This document shows positions 54,649 to 64,000 of a stretch of DNA of 64,000 bases, in pieces. The stretch covers positions 204,185 to 268,184 of the forward strand of contig JANQEE010000020.1 of the NCBI GenBank assembly GCA_028278525.1, written 5' to 3'. How positions within the stretch are numbered: the first letter of the stretch is position 1; every line of letters starts with the position of its first letter. Under the pieces are notes generated by a model. It worked only from the letters and a program-made list of their open reading frames with translations. It did no database searches and was not told the DNA's origin. The translations under genes and the position numbers were made by a program. The DNA comes from Minwuiaceae bacterium. Lineage in GTDB: Bacteria; Pseudomonadota; Alphaproteobacteria; Minwuiales; Minwuiaceae.

Positions 54649-55406
54649 TGCGTGTCACCATCCTGGGGTGCGGCTCGTCGGGCGGCGTGCCGAGGATCGG
54701 CAACGACTGGGGGGACTGCGACCCCGCGGAGCCGAAAAACCGGCGCCGGCGCTGCTCGATCCTGGTGGAGGAAAAGTCGACCAGCGTTTTGATCGACACA
54801 TCGCCGGATATTCGCGAGCAACTGCTGGATGCCAACGTCGACCATCTAGACGGGGTGGTCTGGACGCACGATCATGCCGACCAGACGCACGGTATCGACG
54901 AACTGCGCGTGCTGGCGATCCGCCATCGCAAGCGGGTGTCGACCTGGGGTGACAGGCGGACGCTGGATTCGCTGACATCCAAGTTCGGCTACTGCTTCGT
55001 ACAGCCGGAAGGGAGCTGGTATCCGCCGATCCTGGAGGCGCACGAGATCACCGGGCCGTTCGCCATCGGCGACGTCGACATCCTGCCGATCGAGCAGGAC
55101 CACGGATCGATGCCATCGCTCGGCTTCCGGTTCGGGCCGATCGGTTATTCGAACGACGTCGTCGGTCTGTCGGACGCGGCATTCGAGGCGCTGGACGGGG
55201 TGAAGATCTGGATCGTCGACGCGCTCCGCTACAAGCCGCACGGCACCCACGCGCATCTGGAGATGACGCTAGGCTGGATCGAACGCCTGAAGCCGGAACG
55301 GGCCGTGCTGACCAACATGCATGTCGACCTGGATTACCGGACGCTGCTGCGCGAATTGCCGGCCGGCGTGAAGCCGGGCTACGACGGCATGGTTTTGGAG
55401 GCTTGA
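54648..55406 (+). CDS. MBL-fold metallo-hydrolase (PhnP-like)
   Basis: 252 residues. The lactamase signature is VVWTHDHADQTHGID (HxHxDH); an early GCGSSGGVPRIG and Cys near the start resemble the PhnP/RNase Z-type cyclic phosphodiesterases. The late YSNDVVGLSD and MTLGWIERLKPERAVLTNMHVDLDY supply the remaining metal ligands. Such proteins accompany metG-tatD in alphaproteobacteria and are thought to act on a small phosphodiester. The gene starts inside the TGATG overlap with tatD. Confidence 0.88.
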   Translation: MRVTILGCGSSGGVPRIGNDWGDCDPAEPKNRRRRCSILVEEKSTSVLIDTSPDIREQLLDANVDHLDGVVWTHDHADQTHGIDELRVLAIRHRKRVSTWGDRRTLDSLTSKFGYCFVQPEGSWYPPILEAHEITGPFAIGDVDILPIEQDHGSMPSLGFRFGPIGYSNDVVGLSDAAFEALDGVKIWIVDALRYKPHGTHAHLEMTLGWIERLKPERAVLTNMHVDLDYRTLLRELPAGVKPGYDGMVLEA

Positions 55407-55429
55407 GGCTGGAAGGAAGCCTAATTAGG

Positions 55430-55563
55430 CAATCGAGCGTTTGCCCATCCTTCGAGACGCACCCCTTCGGGCTGCTCCTAAGGATGAGGTTATCGTGTTT
55501 TCAATGAGTTAGTCCTCATGCTGAGGAGCCTGCGCAGCAGGCGTCTCGAAGCATTCCCGCCAC
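55430..55563. repeat. Dispersed element, family A core (copy 3, without terminal repeats)
   Basis: The core TCGAGCGTTTGCCCATCCTTCGAGACGC, then GCTCCTAAGGATGAGG, CGTGTTTTCAATG, TCCTCATGCTGAGGAGC and GCAGGCGTCTCGAAGC matches family A copies 1 and 2, but the outer TAGCAGGCTGCTGAA ends are missing. It separates the tatD block from the LysE exporter. Confidence 0.75.
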
Positions 55564-55576
55564 AAACGACGTTTCT

Positions 55577-56200
55577 TCAGCGGGACGACGCGGCCAGGGC
55601 GGCGCCGAAGCCGATGAACAGGCCGCCCGTCAGGCGGCGCACCAGGTCGGCGGTGCGGCGGCTTTGCAGCGCGCGCCTAAGCGGCGCGGCGAAGAACGCC
55701 AGGACCAGATGGTTCGCGTAACACATCAAGGCATAGGTGACGGACAGGATCAGCACCTGCGGCAGGACCGGCGCGCCAGCCGTCAGGAACTGCGGCAGCA
55801 AGGCGGCCAGGATGAGCATCGCTTTCGGGTTGGTCACAGCGACCAGAAACGCCTGCCGGCAGAGCCGCCAGGACCGGTCGCGCGGCACAACGGCCACCGG
55901 CATCGCGTTCATGCCGGCCGGATCGCGCCAGACTTTGACGCCGAGATAGACCAGATAGGCGGCGCCGATCAGCTTGAGCACGGTGAACGCCGTCGCGGAG
56001 ACCGCCATGACGGCGCCGAAGCCGTACGCCACCATGAAGCCCATCACCACGAGGCCGAGCGCGTTGCCGGCGGCGGACCAGAGCGTGGCGCGCCGGCCGA
56101 AGCGCAGCGTATTGCTGATCGCCAGCAATATGGCGGGTCCGGGACTGACGGCCGGAACGATGGCGACGGCGAGGAAAAGCAGCCAGATTTCGAACGACAT
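55577..56200 (-). CDS. LysE/RhtB family amino-acid exporter
   Basis: 207 residues from ATG 56200; the frame is open to 56356 but the family starts here. Six hydrophobic helices with LysE hallmarks: VPAVSPGPAILLAISNTLRFG near the start, then YLVYLGVKVWRD and FLVAVTNPKAMLILAALLPQF in the middle. Members export lysine, threonine, homoserine or other amino acids. Its upstream region is the AT-rich spacer before mazG. Confidence 0.9.
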   Translation of the reverse strand: MSFEIWLLFLAVAIVPAVSPGPAILLAISNTLRFGRRATLWSAAGNALGLVVMGFMVAYGFGAVMAVSATAFTVLKLIGAAYLVYLGVKVWRDPAGMNAMPVAVVPRDRSWRLCRQAFLVAVTNPKAMLILAALLPQFLTAGAPVLPQVLILSVTYALMCYANHLVLAFFAAPLRRALQSRRTADLVRRLTGGLFIGFGAALAASSR

Positions 56201-56695
56201 GACGCTGACGGGTCCATACGGGATTGGGCGGCGAGATAAAACGTAAGTACGGTCGATCGAGGCCGCGATCAAGGCTCGAAGGGCGATGGGGGAGGCAAAC
56301 GTTAACGAATTGCCACAAAGGTTAACGCGGCCGCCGTATAGTCCATTTATTACCATCTGATATTTTCCATAATATACATTATACGATTTTAACGAATCGA
56401 ATCTCGGGTGAGTGGGGGAGATCGAGGGGGCCGAGAGCCCCCTGCCGGCGCATCGAGGGGGCCGAGAGCCCCCTGCCGGCGCGGCGCGGAAGGAGCGACA
56501 TAATATCGTTTCTTTCGTTGAACGGACGTTCCGGCTCCCCGGGGGACCGCACGACCGTATGCATCGACCAGACGGCGAACGAAGCGGCGTGACCGCGCCG
56601 TAGCGTCCCGTTCGGCCGCGACGCCTTGAGGCCGGCCGACAGGGGAGAGCGGCGCGGCCGTTGCGCCGCCGCGCGGACGGTTTTATGAATGCGCC
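56201..56695. other. AT-rich spacer with tandem 31-bp stem-loops
   Basis: 495 bases between divergent lysE and mazG. From about 56345 to 56400 the sequence is AT-rich with TATAATGT-like stretches on both strands, a likely promoter zone. Two exact tandem copies of a 31-bp unit occupy 56421-56482; each contains GGGGGC-CGAGA-GCCCCC, a perfect 6-bp stem. Short frames here overlap the tandem repeat and are not called. Confidence 0.5.
56421..56482. repeat. Two identical tandem 31-bp stem-loop units
   Basis: Unit 1 is 56421-56451 and unit 2 is 56452-56482, with no differences. Each folds as GGGGGC/GCCCCC with loop CGAGA, followed by CTGCCGGCGC. Confidence 0.8.
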
Positions 56696-57532
56696 ATGAC
56701 GGACGACCTACCCCCCTCTCCCGCCATTGCCCGCCTCCTCCGCATCATGGCCCGCCTGCGCGATCCCGACGGCGGCTGCCCGTGGGACGTGGAACAGACC
56801 TTCGCCACCATCGCGCCCTATACGATCGAGGAGGCCTACGAGGTGGCCGACGCGATCGAGCAGGACGACATGGCGGCGCTGAAGGACGAGTTGGGCGACC
56901 TGCTGTTGCAGGTGGTCTTTCACGCGCAGATGGCGGACGAGGCCGGCCACTTCGCCTTCGACGACGTGGCCGCGGCGATCGCCGACAAGATGGTGCGCCG
57001 GCATCCGCATGTGTTCGGCGACCAGACCGGGATCGACAGCGCCGACCGGCAGACGCTGAACTGGGAGAGCCAGAAGGCGACCGAGCGCGCGGCCAAGGCC
57101 TCGCAAAACGGCGAAACGCTTTCGGCGCTGGACGGGGTGGCCGCCGCCCTGCCCGCCCTCACCCGCGCCATCAAATTGCAGAACCGCGCCGCGCGCGTCG
57201 GCTTCGACTGGCCGGACGTTCGGCCCGTGCTCGACAAACTGGACGAAGAACTGGCCGAACTTCGGCACGAACTCGACAACGGCGCGGCGCCGGAGCGGGT
57301 GGCGGACGAGTTCGGCGACGTGCTGTTCGTGCTGGCCAACCTGGCGCGACATCTGAAGGTCGACCCGGAAGGGTCGCTTCGCGGCACCAACCAGAAATTC
57401 GAGCGGCGATTCCGCCGGGTCGAGCAATTGCTGACCGAGGCCGGCACGCGGCCGGAGGACGCGACGCTCGAGGATATGGACCGGCTCTGGGATCAGGCGA
57501 AGGCGGAAGAGCGCGCCGTGACGAAGAGGTGA
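56696..57532 (+). CDS. mazG: Nucleoside triphosphate pyrophosphohydrolase MazG
   Basis: 278 residues, two MazG domains in tandem as in the E. coli-type enzyme. Domain 1 (about 20-130): CPWDVEQTFATIAPYTIEEAYEV, then DELGDLLLQVVFHAQMA with the EExxE...ExxD metal ligands. Domain 2 (about 175-270): AARVGFDWPDVRPVLDKLDEE, then DEFGDVLFVLANLARHL. MazG hydrolyses NTPs and (p)ppGpp-related nucleotides and helps starvation survival. In related genomes it follows hflX; here groESL and others intervene. Confidence 0.93.
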   Translation: MTDDLPPSPAIARLLRIMARLRDPDGGCPWDVEQTFATIAPYTIEEAYEVADAIEQDDMAALKDELGDLLLQVVFHAQMADEAGHFAFDDVAAAIADKMVRRHPHVFGDQTGIDSADRQTLNWESQKATERAAKASQNGETLSALDGVAAALPALTRAIKLQNRAARVGFDWPDVRPVLDKLDEELAELRHELDNGAAPERVADEFGDVLFVLANLARHLKVDPEGSLRGTNQKFERRFRRVEQLLTEAGTRPEDATLEDMDRLWDQAKAEERAVTKR

Positions 57533-57554
57533 AGCGGACGCCTTTTTAGGTCAA

Positions 57555-57680
57555 AACTCTGAGTCCCCTCACCCTCCCAACGCGTTGCGTTGGGCCCCTC
57601 CCTCTCCCGTCGGGAGAGGGTGCGTAGGCTTGGCGAGGCTTTGAGCCGAGCCTTAGCCGGAGCGGGGTGAGGGGCAAAAT
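57555..57680. repeat. Dispersed element with CCCTCACCCT / AGGGTGCG, family E
   Basis: CCCCTCACCCTCCC at the left and GGGGTGAGGGG at the right form inverted ends. Inside are CCCAACGCGTTGCGTTGGG and CCTCTCCCGTCGGGAGAGG, two nested dyads. Elements of this type are common in proteobacterial genomes. It lies between convergent mazG and the phosphatase gene and probably terminates transcription. Confidence 0.6.
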
Positions 57681-57684
57681 GCTC

Positions 57685-58485
57685 TTAAAAGAATTCGCGC
57701 TGCACCGTCCGCCAGCAGGGTTCGTTTGCCGCAACCAGCAACGGTGCGGCGCCGGTTGCAGTCGCCGGCTCGTACGGCGCACCGTCGATTCTGGCCACGT
57801 GGCCGCCGGCTTCCGCGATCAGCAGCGAGCCGGCGAGATGATCCCACGGATAGGCCCGGGGATAGACGGCGAAGTGAAGACGGCCGTGCAGCATGGCGAG
57901 GTACTCCATGCCGGCGCAATGCAGATCCAGGGCGGACGCCAGCGCACTGGACTGTTTCGCCAGGTGCGCAGCCGTGTCGCGGTCGCCGAAACGGGTGTGA
58001 AGCGCACCGCTCATCCGGGCAAGGTCGCCCGGCGGGTTCAGCCTGGCGCGCGTTGCCCCAAGCCACGCCCCCTGCCCCGCGGCAGCCGTCGCCGTCATGT
58101 CGTGCACGGGGTCGTGAATCCAGGCCGCTGTCGTTCGGCCGTTTTCGACCAGCGCGACCATGACAGCGAAGATCGGCAGGCCGCCGGCGAAGTTGATCGT
58201 GCCGTCGAGAGGGTCGACCACCCAGACCGGCCCTGTCCCTTCCAGCCGATTCAGCAGCGTGGGATCGCCGGCCACACCTTCTTCGCCCACGACCTGGGAG
58301 CCGGGCAGCAGACCGGTGAGCCGTTCCGTCAAGGCACGTTCGGCACCGATATCGGCGGCCGTTACCGGGTCGCCGACGCGTTTCTCCGACACGTCGTGCG
58401 CGGCAAGGTTTCGGAAGCGCGGCATGATTTCCCCGGCCGCGACTTCTCGGATCAGGGCGGTAACGGTATCGATAGCCGGCGTCAT
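57685..58485 (-). CDS. Inositol monophosphatase family protein
   Basis: 266 residues from ATG 58485 (GGAGGGG immediately upstream); the frame runs to 58503 but that is leader. Family metal and substrate motifs: VVGEEGV, WVVDPLDGTINFAGGLPIF and the C-terminal YPWDHLAGSLLIAEAGG. The family dephosphorylates inositol monophosphate, fructose-1,6-bisphosphate, histidinol phosphate or 3'-phosphoadenosine phosphate; the substrate cannot be fixed. A groL terminator hairpin sits just upstream, so any groESL transcript would have to read through. Confidence 0.88.
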   Translation of the reverse strand: MTPAIDTVTALIREVAAGEIMPRFRNLAAHDVSEKRVGDPVTAADIGAERALTERLTGLLPGSQVVGEEGVAGDPTLLNRLEGTGPVWVVDPLDGTINFAGGLPIFAVMVALVENGRTTAAWIHDPVHDMTATAAAGQGAWLGATRARLNPPGDLARMSGALHTRFGDRDTAAHLAKQSSALASALDLHCAGMEYLAMLHGRLHFAVYPRAYPWDHLAGSLLIAEAGGHVARIDGAPYEPATATGAAPLLVAANEPCWRTVQREFF

Positions 58486-58503
58486 GATTTCCCCTCCGAG
58501 CAT

Positions 58504-58533
58504 AAAAAAAGGGCCGCGCCGAAGCGCGGCCCC
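58504..58533 (-). terminator. Intrinsic terminator of groESL
   Basis: On the minus strand GGGGCCGCGCTTCGGCGCGGCCC forms a strong hairpin (58511-58533) followed by TTTTTTT (58510-58504). It lies about 30 bases after the groL stop codon. Confidence 0.9.
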
Positions 58534-58562
58534 TGGTGCCTTAACGGCATAGCGTGGGCAGA

Positions 58563-60212
<1,650 letters not shown>

Positions 60213-60240
60213 TTACTACTCCTCGAAATCGAAAATGAGC

Positions 60241-60564
60241 TCAGGCGGCCTTCTTGCGGGTCTTTTTGGCGGCGCCTTCGATGATTCCCATGATGTCGGA
60301 CTCTTTCATGATCAACAGCTCCTCGCCGTCGATCTTGACCTCGGTGCCCGACCACTTGCCGAACAGAATGCGGTCGCCGACCTTGACGTCGAGCGCGGCG
60401 ATCTCACCACGGTCGTTGCGCGCGCCCGGACCGGCCGCGACGACTTCACCCTCGGAGGGCTTCTCCTGGGCGGAATCGGGGATGATGATGCCACCGGCGG
60501 TCTTCTCCTCGGAGCCGACACGCCGCACCAGCACACGGTCGTGCAGTGGACGAAACTTGGTCAT
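60241..60564 (-). CDS. groES: Co-chaperonin GroES
   Basis: 107 residues; ATG 60564 follows AAAGGAGGTTCCCGC. Core elements: [12 protein letters not shown], the mobile loop [12 protein letters not shown] and [17 protein letters not shown] basic C-terminal tail ([10 protein letters not shown]) is longer than in E. coli GroES, adding about ten residues. It caps GroEL. Translation is coupled to groL by a 31-base gap. Confidence 0.97.
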   Translation of the reverse strand: MTKFRPLHDRVLVRRVGSEEKTAGGIIIPDSAQEKPSEGEVVAAGPGARNDRGEIAALDVKVGDRILFGKWSGTEVKIDGEELLIMKESDIMGIIEGAAKKTRKKAA

Positions 60565-60642
60565 GCGGGAACCTCCTTTGCGAAAATTGATCCTCAGCAG
60601 GCCAATGCCGGAGCATCGGCGCGATGCTGAAATCGCCTTCTG

Positions 60643-60669
60643 TTAGCACTCATTAAAGGCGAGTGCTAA
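60643..60669. promoter_or_regulatory. CIRCE element, HrcA operator
   Basis: TTAGCACTC-N9-GAGTGCTAA is a perfect CIRCE inverted repeat, located between the groESL promoter and groES. HrcA binds it and represses the operon until heat stress. Confidence 0.97.
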
Positions 60670-60685
60670 CAGCGATTTGACGTTG

Positions 60686-60713
60686 ATTTAAGCTGACCGG
60701 GAGGCAGTGTCAA
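60686..60713 (-). promoter_or_regulatory. Putative vegetative promoter of groESL
   Basis: On the minus strand TTGACA (60713-60708), a 16-base spacer and TTAAAT (60691-60686) lie just upstream of CIRCE, so the operator is in the transcribed leader, the usual layout. An overlapping heat-shock sigma promoter cannot be excluded. Confidence 0.6.
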
Positions 60714-60869
60714 GCAGGATCGGGGATCTGGCGGCGGGGATTTCCCAAATTTGGCAGCAGACTCGATATACTGCTGCCAACACCTTGAATTTATTGAATT
60801 TTTCTTGCGCAAGAATGATTCGATGGCGACACTGTTTCCATGGGATCCAGTGACCTTGGAGTTTGTTTC

Positions 60870-61136
60870 ATGGCGTCGACACTCTACCGGCAGCTTCAAG
60901 GATATCAACTGACCACCGCCGAAATCATTTATCGCATCCCGGATCACCCGGCGGTGCTGCAAACCTTTGTCTGGCAGGTGATGGATATCGCCCCCCGCTA
61001 CCCCCGGCTGAGCCGGTTTCTGGATTATTGGGAAGCCAACCTGGACGCCAGCCTGCACTCCGTCCGGGTGATGGGCAACCGGGCCATCAAACCGGCCGAA
61101 TTCCGGCATTTTTCACAGGAATTCAGGCTGCACTAA
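60870..61136 (+). CDS. Usg family protein
   Basis: 88 residues from ATG 60870, with TTGGAG upstream; a 10-codon longer frame starts at 60840. The sequence STLYRQLQGYQLTTAEIIY and IPDHPAVLQTFVWQVMDIAPRYPRLSRFLDYWE matches the Usg family, small alphaproteobacterial proteins of unknown function. It is convergent with hflX, separated from it by four bases. Confidence 0.85.
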   Translation: MASTLYRQLQGYQLTTAEIIYRIPDHPAVLQTFVWQVMDIAPRYPRLSRFLDYWEANLDASLHSVRVMGNRAIKPAEFRHFSQEFRLH

Positions 61137-61140
61137 ACCG

Positions 61141-62484
61141 TTACGACCCCTGCCCGACCGGCTTCTTGGCCGACAGTTTGCGAAACCGGCCGACATCTTC
61201 CGGGTCCAGACCGACTTTCAGGCGAGCCGCCGCCCCGCAGTCTTCCCGGCTCAAGACATCGCCGTGCCGATACAGCCAGGCAAGCGCGGCGCCGTCGGTC
61301 AGGTCGACCGTCAAATCAACGACTTGCCGGTTGGCGTTGACGCGGTCCTCGATCAACGTCAGCAGCGCATCCGCGCCCTCCCCGGTCACGGCGGACACCA
61401 TCGCCACGGGACCGTTGCGCGCGGCCAGGTTCCCGACACGGCACCGCGTCTCCCCGTCGAGCAGATCGATCTTGTTGTAGACCTCGATCACACGCTCGTC
61501 GTCGGCTTCGGAGATGCCGAGCTGCCGCAAGACAGCGCGGACGTCATTCGCCTGAGCATCGGAATCCTCGTGCGCCACGTCGCGGACATGGAGGATCAGA
61601 TCCGCCTCCAACACCTCTTCCAGCGTCGCGCGAAAAGCGGCTACCAAATGGGTCGGCAGGTCGGAAACGAAACCGACGGTGTCCGACAGAATGACGCGGC
61701 GGCCGCCCGGCAGGACCAACCCGCGCATGGTCGGATCCAGGGTGGCGAACAGCAGATCCTCCGCAAATACCGTCGCGTCGGTCACGCGGTTGAACAATGT
61801 GGACTTTCCGGCGTTGGTATAGCCGACCAGCGCGACCACCGGATACGGGACCTTCTTGCGTTTGGCGCGATGCAGTTTCCGGGTTCGCGTAACGGTCTCA
61901 AGCTCGCGTTTCAGCTTGGTGATACGTTCATCGATCAGACGGCGGTCCAACTCGATCTGCGACTCGCCGGGGCCGCCCAGGAAACCGGCGCCGCCGCGCT
62001 GCCGCTCCAGGTGGGTCCAGGACCGGACCAGGCGGCTGCGCTGATAGGTCAGATGCGCGAGTTCGACCTGCAGCCGGCCTTCCCGGGTGCGGGCGCGCTC
62101 GCCGAAGATCTCCAGGATCAGGCCGGTGCGGTCGATGACCTTGGTCTTCCACGCCCGCTCCAGATTGCGCTGTTGGACCGGGCTGACAGTGGCGTCGACG
62201 ACGACAAGCCCGATCTCCTGCGCATGAATGAAATGCCCGAGTTCGTCCACCTTGCCGGGCCCGAACAGGGTTGCCGGGCGTAGTGCGCCGACGGCGACGA
62301 CCTCCGAATGCACGACCGCGAGGTCGATCGCAGCCGCCAGGCCGACGGCCTCCTCGAGGCAGGACTGAGGCGCGCGCAACGGTTCCGCCTTGGCGGTGCC
62401 GCCACGCGCTTTCGAATACGGATGAAGCACCAGCGCGCGGCCGGCCGCTCCTCCGTTATCGGTGCTGGAATTCGTGCCGGTCAA
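61141..62484 (-). CDS. hflX: GTPase HflX
   Basis: 447 residues, starting at TTG 62484 (there is no ATG that would keep the conserved N-terminus). N-terminal HflX domain: GRALVLHPYSK and FGPGKVDELGHFI. The G domain has ALVGYTNAGKSTLFN (G1), LPGGRRVILSDTVGFVSDLP (G3) and YNKIDLLDG (G4). HflX splits or rescues stalled ribosomes, especially after heat shock. It lies 31 bases after hfq on the same strand. Confidence 0.95.
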   Translation of the reverse strand: MTGTNSSTDNGGAAGRALVLHPYSKARGGTAKAEPLRAPQSCLEEAVGLAAAIDLAVVHSEVVAVGALRPATLFGPGKVDELGHFIHAQEIGLVVVDATVSPVQQRNLERAWKTKVIDRTGLILEIFGERARTREGRLQVELAHLTYQRSRLVRSWTHLERQRGGAGFLGGPGESQIELDRRLIDERITKLKRELETVTRTRKLHRAKRKKVPYPVVALVGYTNAGKSTLFNRVTDATVFAEDLLFATLDPTMRGLVLPGGRRVILSDTVGFVSDLPTHLVAAFRATLEEVLEADLILHVRDVAHEDSDAQANDVRAVLRQLGISEADDERVIEVYNKIDLLDGETRCRVGNLAARNGPVAMVSAVTGEGADALLTLIEDRVNANRQVVDLTVDLTDGAALAWLYRHGDVLSREDCGAAARLKVGLDPEDVGRFRKLSAKKPVGQGS

Positions 62485-62515
62485 GCCGGGAGCATGCTCC
62501 GAACGCTCAGCCCAG

Positions 62516-62791
62516 TTACTCCGCGGTCTCGGCGCCCTCGGCAGCCGGCTCCCGCTGCTGCGACGGGTCGAACAACTGTATCGGACCGGCCGGCATCACC
62601 GTAGAGATCGCGTGTTTGTAGACGAGCTGCACATGATGATCGCGACGCAACAACACACAGAAATTGTCGAACCAGCTGATCACGCCCTGTAGCTTGACGC
62701 CATTGACCAGAAACACCGTTACCGGGGTCTTGTTTTTGCGCACGTGATTGAGGAACACGTCCTGCACGTTCTGTGGTTTCTCTCCGGCCAT
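62516..62791 (-). CDS. hfq: RNA-binding protein Hfq
   Basis: 91 residues. Sm1 motif: [23 protein letters not shown], then [12 protein letters not shown]. Sm2: QLVYKHAIS. The C-terminal tail is acidic and short ([11 protein letters not shown]), unlike the long tails of some gammaproteobacteria. Hfq matches small RNAs with mRNAs. hfq-hflX is the conserved order; the dat gene lies upstream with a 226-base space for the hfq promoter. Confidence 0.97.
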   Translation of the reverse strand: MAGEKPQNVQDVFLNHVRKNKTPVTVFLVNGVKLQGVISWFDNFCVLLRRDHHVQLVYKHAISTVMPAGPIQLFDPSQQREPAAEGAETAE

Positions 62792-63017
62792 CCAATGTAA
62801 CCCTTTTCTTTGCTTTTCCAGTCAGTTGAGAAGCAGATCAGCCGTCAGCGATTAGTATGTATTGAAACCCGACCGGACGCCGACGCGAATGCTTTCCTTC
62901 GTTCCCCTACAAGATGGGTACGAGACGCACGGGCACAAGATGACACAACTAAACCCTGCTGGCAAAGACACCGTAACGCGCAGCCTGCGACGGCCGGCCG
63001 GCCGGTCGAAGAACCGG

Positions 63018-63905
63018 CTAAACCCCTACGCCCGCTGCCGCTTCACGGTTTTCGCCGGTCATGTAGGCACTGTAAATTTCGCGCAGGCGGCTGGCAACCG
63101 AGCCCGGCTTGCCGTTGCCGATGACCGAATCGTCCAGTTGCACGACCGGCATGACGAATGAACTGGAAGACGTGATGAACAGCTCGCGGGCGCGCTTCGC
63201 CTCGTCGACCGAGAAGCCGCGTTCGACGATGCGCACCCCGTCTCGCTCGGCTAGCGCGTTCAATGCCAGACGGGTGATGCCGTTCAGGATGTTGTTATCG
63301 GCCTGGCGCGTCACCAGGTTGCCGTCCTCGTCGACCATCCAGGCATTCGTCGAACTGCCCTCGGTGATCATGCCGTCCGCATCGACCAGCAGCGCCTCGT
63401 AGGCGCCGGCTTCGCGCGCGGCCTGCTTGGCGAGACAGTTGGGCAGCAGGGCGACCGACTTGATGTCGCAGCGGTCCCAGCGAATGTCCGGCGCCGTGAT
63501 GGCCTTGATGCCGTCCGCCGCCCGCGCCGCGCCGCCGGCCATGGACATTGACTTCGCCGTCATCACCAGCGCCGGGCGCGTCGGCGTTGCCGGAAACGCG
63601 TGGTCGCGCGGGGCGACGCCGCGGGTGATCTGCAAATAGACGATGCCGTCGCGCACTTTGTTGCGGCGGACGACCTCGCGCATGATGACGCGCATCGCGG
63701 CGCGCGACATCGGCGCGTCCATCTCCAATTCCCTAAGCGACCGGTCCAGCCGTTCGAGGTGGCCGATCTCGTCGACGAAACGGCCGCCGGATACGGTGAC
63801 GACTTCGTAGATACCGTCGGCGAACTGATAGCCGCGGTCTTCGATATGGACCGTCGCGTGCCGATGCGGCAGGTAGCGGCCGTTTACATATGCTACTCGT
63901 CCCAT
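63018..63905 (-). CDS. D-amino-acid transaminase (fold IV PLP enzyme)
   Basis: 295 residues. Fold type IV motifs: YVNGRYLPHRHATVHIEDRGYQFADGIYE, then IYLQITRG; the PLP Lys in CDIKSVALLPNCLAKQ and the exit-loop EGSSTNAWMV. This fits D-amino acid aminotransferase, which makes D-glutamate or D-alanine for the cell wall, more than branched-chain or aminodeoxychorismate relatives. dat upstream of hfq is common in alphaproteobacteria. A perfect 28-bp palindrome lies 22 bases before the start codon. Confidence 0.9.
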   Translation of the reverse strand: MGRVAYVNGRYLPHRHATVHIEDRGYQFADGIYEVVTVSGGRFVDEIGHLERLDRSLRELEMDAPMSRAAMRVIMREVVRRNKVRDGIVYLQITRGVAPRDHAFPATPTRPALVMTAKSMSMAGGAARAADGIKAITAPDIRWDRCDIKSVALLPNCLAKQAAREAGAYEALLVDADGMITEGSSTNAWMVDEDGNLVTRQADNNILNGITRLALNALAERDGVRIVERGFSVDEAKRARELFITSSSSFVMPVVQLDDSVIGNGKPGSVASRLREIYSAYMTGENREAAAGVGV

Positions 63906-63927
63906 GATCTCTCCTTAGTGTCTGTCC

Positions 63928-63955
63928 CGAAAATGCGTCGCGCGACGCATTTTCG
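63928..63955. repeat. Perfect 28-bp palindrome upstream of the transaminase
   Basis: CGAAAATGCGTCGC followed by its exact complement, GCGACGCATTTTCG, with no loop. It could be an operator of the transaminase-hfq region or a hairpin repeat unit. Confidence 0.6.
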
Positions 63956-63962
63956 AGTGCCT

Positions 63963-64000
63963 GGCCGGCCCGCTCCCCCGTCCCAACCACCCGTACAGGG
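63963..64000. repeat. Left half of a family C palindrome, cut by the window end
   Basis: GGCCCGCTCCCCCGTCCCAACCACCCGT matches the left arm of family C copies at 16794 and 23295. The right arm lies outside the window. Confidence 0.7.

Noticed and set aside
56379..56603. Short frames on both strands across the tandem stem-loops
   Set aside because: They owe their openness to the GC-rich repeat and contain no recognisable domain.

Overview
The window is high-GC chromosomal DNA from an alphaproteobacterium, most likely Rhodospirillales in the broad sense. This is inferred from several syntenic blocks I recognise from that class: recG divergent from sdhE-mfd, rlpA-dacC-holB-metG-tatD-MBL, dat-hfq-hflX, a CIRCE-controlled groESL, and a usg gene. 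A TRAP transporter and many small catabolic enzymes suggest a metabolically versatile, possibly marine or soil, heterotroph. I see no transposase, integrase, CRISPR array, rRNA or prophage.

Layout. 1-11 kb: a partial ArsP/YraQ-type permease divergent from a LysR regulator with a clear inverted-repeat operator between them, a DUF1761 membrane protein, an amidohydrolase, a MetX-like alpha/beta hydrolase, a PEP mutase/isocitrate lyase-family enzyme, a hydrolase overlapping a YdhR-like small protein, a DMT exporter, and a dctP-dctQ-dctM TRAP operon. 11-24 kb: murI; a tight FMN glutamate synthase-like / aldehyde dehydrogenase / acetolactate synthase-like operon; a DM13 protein; three uncharacterised envelope proteins; GST; RidA; a D-aminoacylase overlapping an SDR; a SCO1-like protein. 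24-29 kb, minus strand: a PAS histidine kinase, a Sel1-like protein, and an ICMT-type methyltransferase translationally overlapped with a type III polyketide synthase (probable phenolic-lipid or alkylpyrone pair). 28.7-36.4 kb: DUF502, recG, an unknown gene, sdhE, mfd. 36.5-43.2 kb: a DsbA-like protein, a PleD-like protein with a broken GGDEF but an intact I-site, an SDR, an orphan molybdopterin hydroxylase large subunit and a D-threonine aldolase-like enzyme. 43.2-47 kb: an AT-rich intergenic stretch, a TPR protein, tRNA-Ser(TGA), two paralogous MerR genes with matching operator-promoters, a single-domain response regulator and a possible 27-residue membrane peptide.

46.8-55.4 kb is an envelope and replication block: YdcF-like, MltB, RlpA, DacC-type PBP, holB, metG, tatD and a PhnP-like MBL hydrolase, mostly with overlapping or near-touching genes. 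The dTMP kinase gene I would expect between dacC and holB is absent. 55.4-64 kb holds a LysE exporter, mazG, an inositol monophosphatase, groESL with CIRCE and terminator, usg, hflX, hfq and a D-amino acid aminotransferase.

Intergenic spaces are rich in dispersed palindromic elements of several families. One family repeatedly supplies the TAG stop codon of the gene before it. The strongest leads are the degenerate-GGDEF c-di-GMP receptor candidate, the type III PKS/ICMT pair, the paired MerR genes with near-leaderless promoters, the missing tmk, and the stop-codon-associated repeat family. No single region convincingly shows a wholly new multi-gene system.
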